Shown piece by piece: positions 5,678-9,359 of a stretch of 9,359 nucleotides of DNA. This DNA is from Ferroglobus sp. (GTDB lineage: Archaea; Halobacteriota; Archaeoglobi; Archaeoglobales; Archaeoglobaceae): contig WAQS01000076.1 in assembly GCA_015520115.1 (NCBI GenBank), forward strand, positions 1 through 9,359, read 5' to 3'. The position numbers and the translations under genes are program-made. The notes beneath the pieces were generated by a model. It made no database searches. It had not been told where the DNA came from and saw nothing but the letters and a program-made list of their open reading frames with translations. Position 1 is the first letter of the stretch. Every line of letters begins with the position of its first letter.

Positions 5678-7024
5678 ATGGAGGAGATAAGAGAGATTGC
5701 TTCAAAATTCGAAAGAATCAGCGCCCACTCCCACATTAAAGGATTGGGACTGGACGAGAACCTGAAAGCGAAAGATGTGGCTGATGGACTTGTAGGGCAG
5801 AAGAAGGCAAGAGAGGCGGCTGGAGTAATAGTTAAGCTGATAAAAGAAGGAAAAATGGCTGGCAGAGGAATTCTCATCGCCGGACCCCCAGGAACTGGAA
5901 AGACTGCTATAGCAGTTGCCATAAGTAAGGAGCTTGGAAAAGACATTCCCTTCGTTCAGGTTTCGGCAAGCGAGTTTTATAGTGCGGAGATGAAAAAGAC
6001 TGAAGCGCTAATCCAGACGATGAGAAAAGCAATAGGAGTGAGGATAAAAGAGAGGAGGGTCGTTCTCGAAGGAGAGGTAGTTGGACTGGACTACAACATG
6101 GTACCGAACCCCTACAACCCCACTCAAAAGATTCCAGAGTCGGCAACGCTCACCCTCGCCACGAAGAGTGAAAAAAGAACTTTCAGCATAAGCGGAAGGT
6201 TAGCCTTGCAGTTCATGTACCAAGGGATAGAGGTAGGAGACGTAATAATGATCGACAAGGAGACTGGAAGAATCGTTAAGCTCGGAAGGAGCGAGAAAGC
6301 TTCGAAGAAGTACGACATAGGAGGAGAGGAGGTTGTAGAAGTTCCCTCTGGAAGCGTGGAGAAGGAGAAGGAGTTCACATACGTTGTAACACTGCACGAC
6401 CTCGACGAGGCTAACGCAAGAAGAAGCAGTATATTTTCGCTATTCTCCGGAGAGAGTCGAGAGATAGACAACGAGATAAGAGAGGCAGTGGATGAGCAAG
6501 TTAAAAGATGGGTGGAAGAAGGAAGAGCCGAACTCGTTCCGGGAGTGCTGTTTATAGACGAAACCCACCTAATGGACATAGAGCTGTTCTCCTTCATGAA
6601 CAGAGCGATGGAGTCCGAAATGGCACCGATAATAATTCTCGCTTCAAACCGAGGATTTGCGAAGATAAGAGGAACCGACGTTATAGCACCTCACGGAATT
6701 CCCTTGGACTTGCTGGACAGGCTGCTGATAATAACCACCGAGCCCTACACTGAGAGCGAGATAGAAGCGATAATAAGAATCCGAGCTTCGGAGATGGGAG
6801 TAGAGTTAAGCGACGATGCTTTGAGAAAGTTGACAGAATTAGGAGTCAAGTTCAGTTTAAGATATGCCGTGCAATTGCTTGCCCCAGCCAACGAGTTCGC
6901 TAAGTTGAGAAATTCGGGTAAGATAGATGTCGAAGATGTCGAAAGGGCTGCCGAGCTGTTCGTAGATGTTAGTACGAGCTCCTCATATCTGAAGAAATGG
7001 GAAGAAAAGATGTTAACTTCCTGA
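5678..7024 (+). CDS. RuvB-like (TIP49/RuvBL) AAA+ ATPase
   Basis: Archaeal homologue of eukaryotic RuvBL1/RuvBL2 (pontin/reptin), hexameric AAA+ ATPases acting in chromatin remodelling and in assembly of large protein and RNP complexes; the archaeal role is not settled. This 448-residue protein has the full architecture. The opening SAHSHIKGLGL and GLVGQKKAREAAGVI match RuvBL N-termini. Walker A is GPPGTGKT (69-76) and Walker B LFIDETH (291-297). Sensor-1 is Asn324 in LASNRG, the arginine finger Arg348 in LLDRLL, and sensor-2 Arg395 in SLRYAVQLL. The RuvBL-specific OB-fold insertion (domain II) spans about 128-238, from LEGEVVGLD to GDVIMIDKETGRIVKLGRS, and rejoins at VTLHDLDEAN. A GTG at 5669 is in frame but lies within the GGTGA ribosome site (5668-5672); the ATG at 5678 follows it by 5 bases and is preferred. 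The gene looks intact and is transcribed away from trmO. Confidence 0.95.
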   Translation: MEEIREIASKFERISAHSHIKGLGLDENLKAKDVADGLVGQKKAREAAGVIVKLIKEGKMAGRGILIAGPPGTGKTAIAVAISKELGKDIPFVQVSASEFYSAEMKKTEALIQTMRKAIGVRIKERRVVLEGEVVGLDYNMVPNPYNPTQKIPESATLTLATKSEKRTFSISGRLALQFMYQGIEVGDVIMIDKETGRIVKLGRSEKASKKYDIGGEEVVEVPSGSVEKEKEFTYVVTLHDLDEANARRSSIFSLFSGESREIDNEIREAVDEQVKRWVEEGRAELVPGVLFIDETHLMDIELFSFMNRAMESEMAPIIILASNRGFAKIRGTDVIAPHGIPLDLLDRLLIITTEPYTESEIEAIIRIRASEMGVELSDDALRKLTELGVKFSLRYAVQLLAPANEFAKLRNSGKIDVEDVERAAELFVDVSTSSSYLKKWEEKMLTS

Positions 7025-7034
7025 TTTTACAAAA

Positions 7035-7042
7035 CTTTTTTA
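7035..7042 (+). promoter_or_regulatory. T-rich tract: terminator of the RuvB-like gene and/or TATA box of the GNAT gene
   Basis: CTTTTTTATC in the 54-base gap could end the upstream transcript through its T6 run. It could also act as a TATA-like element for the acetyltransferase, with initiation near 7064 just ahead of the GGTGA ribosome site. The two roles cannot be separated by reading. Confidence 0.3.
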
Positions 7043-7078
7043 TCGGAGAAATTGTAAATAATTAATTAGGTGAGCATT

Positions 7079-7543
7079 ATGGCGCTGGATGCAAACAAAC
7101 TCGTTATTCGTCCCCTGCGACAAGAGGATTTTGAGGAAGTCGTTAGAATCGATTCAGAATACACGGGAGAGAGGAGGGAGGAGTACTATAAAAGACTATT
7201 CAACGAGATTCTTAACGCTGAGCACGCTATAATAACTTCTCTTGCAGCCGAATACGACGGTAAACTTGTTGGATTTATAGCCGGAACTGTTTTCTCGGGA
7301 GAATTCGGTATTCCCGAAAATACGGCATACATTACAACGATGGGAGTCGACAAAGATTTCGTGAGGATGGGGATAGGAAAGGAGCTTTTTAAGGAGTTCG
7401 TGAGAAACGTCAGAGCTGCGGGAGTGACGAAGATATACACAATCGTCGACTGGGAAGAGAATTGGGATCTGCTTAGCTTTTTCAGAAGAGCGGGATTCAA
7501 GCCGTCGGCAACGAAAATCTACTTGGAAATGGAAGTTCCCTAA
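7079..7543 (+). CDS. GNAT-family N-acetyltransferase
   Basis: Cytoplasmic acetyl-CoA-dependent N-acetyltransferase of 154 residues, a normal length for a single GNAT domain. The N-terminal IRPLRQEDFEEVVRID strand-helix is typical of the fold. It is followed by AAEYDGKLVGFIAGT (strands 2-3) and MGVDKDFVRMGIGKELFKEF (88-107), strand 4 plus the acetyl-CoA pyrophosphate loop. The C-terminal part has LLSFFRRAGFKPSATKIYLEM (strand 6-7, F-x-R-x-GF). The usual Arg/Gln at the head of the R/Q-x-x-G-x-G loop is Val95, with Arg96 next to it; this is tolerated in the family. It may be RimI-like, but a substrate cannot be assigned. GTG 7070 is in frame but overlaps GGTGA (7069-7073); the ATG at 7079 follows by 5 bases and is the better start. 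Confidence 0.87.
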   Translation: MALDANKLVIRPLRQEDFEEVVRIDSEYTGERREEYYKRLFNEILNAEHAIITSLAAEYDGKLVGFIAGTVFSGEFGIPENTAYITTMGVDKDFVRMGIGKELFKEFVRNVRAAGVTKIYTIVDWEENWDLLSFFRRAGFKPSATKIYLEMEVP

Positions 7544-7568
7544 ATTCGAGATCGTTAATTTTTAAAAT

Positions 7569-7579
7569 TTACAATGTAA
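7569..7579. promoter_or_regulatory. Operator-like palindrome, upstream copy
   Basis: TTACA-A-TGTAA is a perfect 11-base inverted repeat with one central base. It lies just upstream of the BRE/TATA region of the ferredoxin promoter. It is the exact reverse complement of the core of the second palindrome, whose centre is 31 bases away (about three helical turns). Confidence 0.55.
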
Positions 7580-7590
7580 TAAGAAAAACC

Positions 7591-7598
7591 TTTTAAAC
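7591..7598 (+). promoter_or_regulatory. TATA box of the ferredoxin operon
   Basis: TTTTAAAC is centred about 25 bases before the ATG at 7620 and preceded by the purine-rich AAGAAAAACC as a BRE-like element. With no ribosome site before the ATG, a leaderless transcript is likely. Confidence 0.55.
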
Positions 7599-7612
7599 TT
7601 TACATTGTAAAG
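7598..7612. promoter_or_regulatory. Operator-like palindrome, downstream copy
   Basis: CTTTACA-T-TGTAAAG is a perfect 15-base inverted repeat with one central base. It occupies the space between the TATA box and the likely transcription start of the ferredoxin gene. A protein bound here should block transcription-complex assembly. Confidence 0.6.
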
Positions 7613-7619
7613 TTTGTTT

Positions 7620-7931
7620 ATGATTGCCCAGTACGGCTATAGGGATGGATCTGGGACATACTACATCAGCATAGACACGGACAAGTGCGACGGTTGCGTT
7701 GATTACGAAGTGGCTAAGTGCGTTGAAGTTTGTCCAGCTGGAGTTTTTGAGGTCGTTGAAGAGGATCCAAACGATCCTCTGAGAGATGAGCCCGTTGCGA
7801 TAGTTAAGGAAGAGCACAGAAACAAGCTTAGGTTTAGCTGTGCTCAATGTAAGCCGGCAAGCGGATACAAAGTCGAGGATTTGCCCTGCGTTAAAGCTTG
7901 CCCGAACGGAGCGATATCTCATAGCTGGTAG
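7620..7931 (+). CDS. Two-cluster [4Fe-4S] ferredoxin-type protein
   Basis: 103-residue iron-sulfur electron carrier, expected in the cytoplasm. Eight cysteines form two sets. The first is Cys23-x2-Cys26-x7-Cys34-x3-Cys38-Pro in DKCDGCVDYEVAKCVEVCPAGVF. The second is Cys74-x2-Cys77, a 12-residue gap, then Cys90-x3-Cys94-Pro in PCVKACPNGAI. By ferredoxin rules each cluster takes three ligands from one set and the CysPro of the other, giving two [4Fe-4S] clusters. The spacings are longer than in a minimal clostridial ferredoxin (x7 rather than x2 in set one, 12 rather than 2 in set two), and a 35-residue insert with an acidic EEDPNDPLRDEP stretch separates the sets. ATG 7620 is preferred over TTG 7614, which lies too close to the palindrome and has no ribosome site. 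A small cysteine-motif gene follows after 2 bases. The redox partner is unknown. Confidence 0.9.
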   Translation: MIAQYGYRDGSGTYYISIDTDKCDGCVDYEVAKCVEVCPAGVFEVVEEDPNDPLRDEPVAIVKEEHRNKLRFSCAQCKPASGYKVEDLPCVKACPNGAISHSW

Positions 7932-7933
7932 CC

Positions 7934-8134
7934 ATGTGGAAGCGAGCCTTCACGATTGAAAGGGATAGGGCGAAAGAGTACGTAGAACTTTACGAGTCCA
8001 TGGGTTACGAAGTAAAGGTAGTGGATGCTAAGAGTTGCGACAGGGAGTGCGGAGTTTGCTATCTTGGCGGAGACTACGTGGAGATCTGGATAAGGAAAAA
8101 GGATGAAGAAGATAATGAACTTTACGAGGACTAA
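7934..8134 (+). CDS. Small conserved-looking protein with a C-x3-C-x2-C motif, unknown function
   Basis: 66-residue soluble protein that I do not recognise. It begins two bases after the ferredoxin TAG, so it is almost certainly translated from the same mRNA, although no clear ribosome site precedes it. Residues 1-32 look like an alpha/beta unit: helix RAKEYVELYESMGYEV followed by strand KVVDAK. Then come Cys35, Cys39 and Cys42 in SCDRECGVCY, a strand YVEIWIRKK and an acidic tail (DEEDNELYED). The cysteine spacing equals the radical-SAM signature, but the protein is far too short for a TIM barrel. More plausible roles are a metal site or a docking partner or chaperone for the ferredoxin. The stop overlaps the convergent EamA gene by four bases. 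Confidence 0.75.
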   Translation: MWKRAFTIERDRAKEYVELYESMGYEVKVVDAKSCDRECGVCYLGGDYVEIWIRKKDEEDNELYED

Positions 8135-8970
8135 CCAAAATAAACGAGTGTCGCTCCGAGGACAGTTAAAACAACACCAAAAACCGTCCTCAACGCTATT
8201 TTTTCGAGAGATTGAATGAAAAGGATAGAGAAGAAAGTCGTAAATATTGGGTAGAGATTCGAGAGTGGAACAGCGATAACCACGGGAGTCGTGCTTAGGG
8301 ATAGGAAGTAAAAGTACGTTCCGACGAACAAAGCAGTTCCTGAGAGAAATAGGTAGGGGGATATTTTTTCGGGCTTCACCCTTCCTTTGTAAGCGGAGAA
8401 AACGAAAAGAGCGGAAACCCCAGAAAGAAGGGAAATCAAATTGCTTAAAGATACGCTTTCCTCAATTATTCCCACCTTTACAAAGATAGCAGCTAATCCG
8501 TACATAAAGCCTGCCGCTAAAGACAAAGCCAATCCCTCTCTTCTTATATCCTCCGTCGTGAACACGTACAGCCCGAAAATCATTAATGCGCTTCCAAACG
8601 CGACTAAAAAAGTTGGTTTTTCCCCGAGAATAATCATTCCGAGGATTGCCGAGAAGAATATTCTCGTCGACGTTCCTGTATAAGCTCTCGAAGAGCCGAT
8701 GTAATGAACCGAGAAATACGTCATCGTTCTCCCCATAAACTGCTGTATTAACCCAGCTAAAGCAAGAAAGAGGACGTTTTCGAAGCCGATTGTTAGATTT
8801 TTTGACAATGTTCCATCGGCAATAACAAGAAAAACGAGCCATAGCGTGTTAACGGTTAGAATGAACAAAGTGCCCGAAAGAGGGTTTACATCTTGAAGAG
8901 CCTTCCTCACAAATATTCCGTTCAACCCCCAGAAAACCGAAGACAGCAAAGCGAAGATCTCTCCGAACAC
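8131..8970 (-). CDS. EamA-domain (DMT superfamily) membrane transporter
   Basis: 279-residue integral membrane protein of the drug/metabolite transporter superfamily, which exports or imports small metabolites such as amino acids; the substrate here is not predictable. Two EamA repeats of about five helices each are visible. The first begins FALLSSVFWGLNGIFVRKAL and ends LGEKPTFLVAFGSALMIFGLYVF near residue 136. The second begins LALSLAAGFMYGLAAIFVKVG near 147 and ends RTVFGVVLTVLGATLVYFG. The SSVFWGLNGIFVRK opening and the GEKP loop are family marks. The start is GTG 8970, with no ribosome site and a TATA-like TATTTAAA about 26 bases upstream, suggesting a leaderless mRNA. The gene stands alone: convergent with the small cysteine protein and divergent from the winged-helix gene, which is a candidate regulator. 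Confidence 0.9.
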   Translation of the reverse strand: MFGEIFALLSSVFWGLNGIFVRKALQDVNPLSGTLFILTVNTLWLVFLVIADGTLSKNLTIGFENVLFLALAGLIQQFMGRTMTYFSVHYIGSSRAYTGTSTRIFFSAILGMIILGEKPTFLVAFGSALMIFGLYVFTTEDIRREGLALSLAAGFMYGLAAIFVKVGIIEESVSLSNLISLLSGVSALFVFSAYKGRVKPEKISPYLFLSGTALFVGTYFYFLSLSTTPVVIAVPLSNLYPIFTTFFSILFIQSLEKIALRTVFGVVLTVLGATLVYFG

Positions 8971-8989
8971 TTTTCGAAATCATTCGGAT

Positions 8990-9001
8990 ATATTTAAATA
9001 T
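8990..9001 (-). promoter_or_regulatory. Palindromic TATA box of the EamA gene
   Basis: ATATTTAAATAT is a perfect 12-base palindrome. Its minus-strand reading TATTTAAA lies about 23-30 bases before the GTG at 8970, the expected TATA position for a leaderless transcript. Confidence 0.5.
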
Positions 9002-9020
9002 GTTTCTTTACAGCATCACG

Positions 9021-9029
9021 TTTATATAT
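9021..9029 (+). promoter_or_regulatory. TATA box of the winged-helix gene
   Basis: TTTATATAT is centred 26 bases before the ATG at 9051, the textbook archaeal distance for a leaderless start. No ribosome site precedes the ATG. Confidence 0.6.
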
Positions 9030-9050
9030 CAATAAAGCTTAACAAAATTC

Positions 9051-9359
9051 ATGGACTTTGACTTAAGAACACCGATAGTTAAACTCGACAAGACAAGGAA
9101 GGCAATTTTGAGGGAAAAAATAGCGGACCCCGACATAACAACAAGGAAGCTCAGCGAGGTTTTAAAGGAAAAATACAACATAAGCCTGAGTCATGCGAGA
9201 GTGGCAGAAATAATAAAGGAGATGAAGGAGCAGGAGATATTTAGAGAGACAGTGATTCCGAACGAGAATTACTTCATTTTCGCTTTCATGGAGATGAGCT
9301 TCAACAACGAAAACTTTGCAGAACACTGGAGGAGAACATACGAATATCTCGTTTCCTCC
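9051..9359 (+). CDS. Winged-helix transcriptional regulator, N-terminal part (3' end missing)
   Basis: The first 103 codons of a gene running off the right edge, open in frame to the last base. The N-terminus has a winged-helix DNA-binding domain: IVKLDKTRKAILREKIADPDITTRKLSEVLKEKY as helices 1-2, ISLSHARVAEIIKEMKEQEIF as recognition helix and following helix, then RETVIPNENYF as the wing. From about residue 75 a second, effector-like region begins (FIFAFMEMSFNNENFAEHWRRTYEYL). The pattern resembles archaeal Lrp-like or wHTH regulators with a longer C-terminal domain, but the family cannot be fixed from this part. It diverges from the EamA gene across an 80-base gap containing both TATA boxes, so autoregulation and control of the permease are plausible inferences. 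Confidence 0.82.
   Translation, partial: MDFDLRTPIVKLDKTRKAILREKIADPDITTRKLSEVLKEKYNISLSHARVAEIIKEMKEQEIFRETVIPNENYFIFAFMEMSFNNENFAEHWRRTYEYLVSS

Noticed and set aside
6124..6597. 157-residue reading frame antisense to the RuvB-like gene
   Set aside because: Low-complexity Ser/Leu-rich translation typical of the complement of a real gene; the plus strand encodes intact RuvBL motifs.
7049..7058. AATTGTAAAT upstream of the GNAT gene as an operator half-site
   Set aside because: It matches only one half of the palindrome in AT-rich DNA; too weak to claim.
8036..8062. C-x3-C-x2-C motif as a radical-SAM enzyme
   Set aside because: The protein has 66 residues and cannot form the partial TIM barrel; the spacing alone is not evidence.
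8462..8842. 126-residue frame overlapping the EamA gene on the same strand
   Set aside because: Arg/Asn-rich translation in a shifted frame of a clear ten-helix transporter; no start context.
4187..9017. TTTACAGCAT shared between the TSUP upstream region and the EamA/winged-helix gap
   Set aside because: A shared 10-mer is expected by chance many times in 9 kb, and neither copy has symmetry or a consistent distance to a promoter.
1..9359. CRISPR arrays, tRNA or rRNA genes, transposons or integrases
   Set aside because: No regularly spaced repeats, cloverleaf-like sequences, transposase motifs or terminal inverted repeats were seen; the window is densely packed with ordinary genes.

Overview
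The window looks like ordinary chromosomal DNA from a euryarchaeon, most likely Archaeoglobales. A Ferroglobus/Archaeoglobus-like genome is my guess, from gene content, codon usage and moderate GC; I could not check it. Archaeal signs are a single RuvB-like (TIP49/RuvBL) AAA+ ATPase with the eukaryote-type insertion domain, TATA-like boxes about 25-28 nt upstream of start codons with no Shine-Dalgarno (leaderless promoters), GGTG/GGAGGTG ribosome sites for internal genes, and Lrp-type and other winged-helix regulators. I see no tRNA, rRNA, CRISPR array, insertion sequence or integrase, and no gene-free stretch longer than about 150 bases.

Layout. (1) 1-2116, plus strand: the 3' part of a branched-chain amino-acid type (LIV/HAAT) ABC importer operon: permease LivM (cut by the left edge), then ATPases LivG and LivF, packed end to end. 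(2) 2174-3462, minus strand: a two-gene operon of a small cysteine-bearing AbrB-type DNA-binding protein and an ACR3 arsenite efflux permease, joined by a 4-base GTGA overlap. (3) 3593-5034, plus strand, divergent from (2): an Lrp/AsnC-type regulator with a five-cysteine C-terminal tail, then a TSUP (TauE/SafE) permease. Regions 2 and 3 together look like a metalloid/sulfur or redox stress island with two thiol-rich regulators sharing one 130-base intergenic region. (4) 5041-5529, minus: TrmO, a tRNA t6A37 methyltransferase. (5) 5678-7543, plus: the RuvB-like ATPase, then a GNAT acetyltransferase with its own promoter. (6) 7620-8134, plus: a two-cluster ferredoxin and a 66-residue cysteine-motif protein, expressed from a promoter whose TATA box is flanked by two copies of the same 11-base palindrome. 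(7) 8131-8970, minus: an EamA/DMT permease, overlapping the previous stop by four bases. (8) 9051 to the right edge, plus: the N-terminal part of a winged-helix protein.

The most interesting items are the AbrB-ACR3 pair (arsenite permease with an AbrB-type, not ArsR-type, candidate regulator), the Lrp-cysteine-tail fusion beside it, and the ferredoxin/small-protein pair with its paired operators. All regulatory proposals are inferences from sequence and layout.
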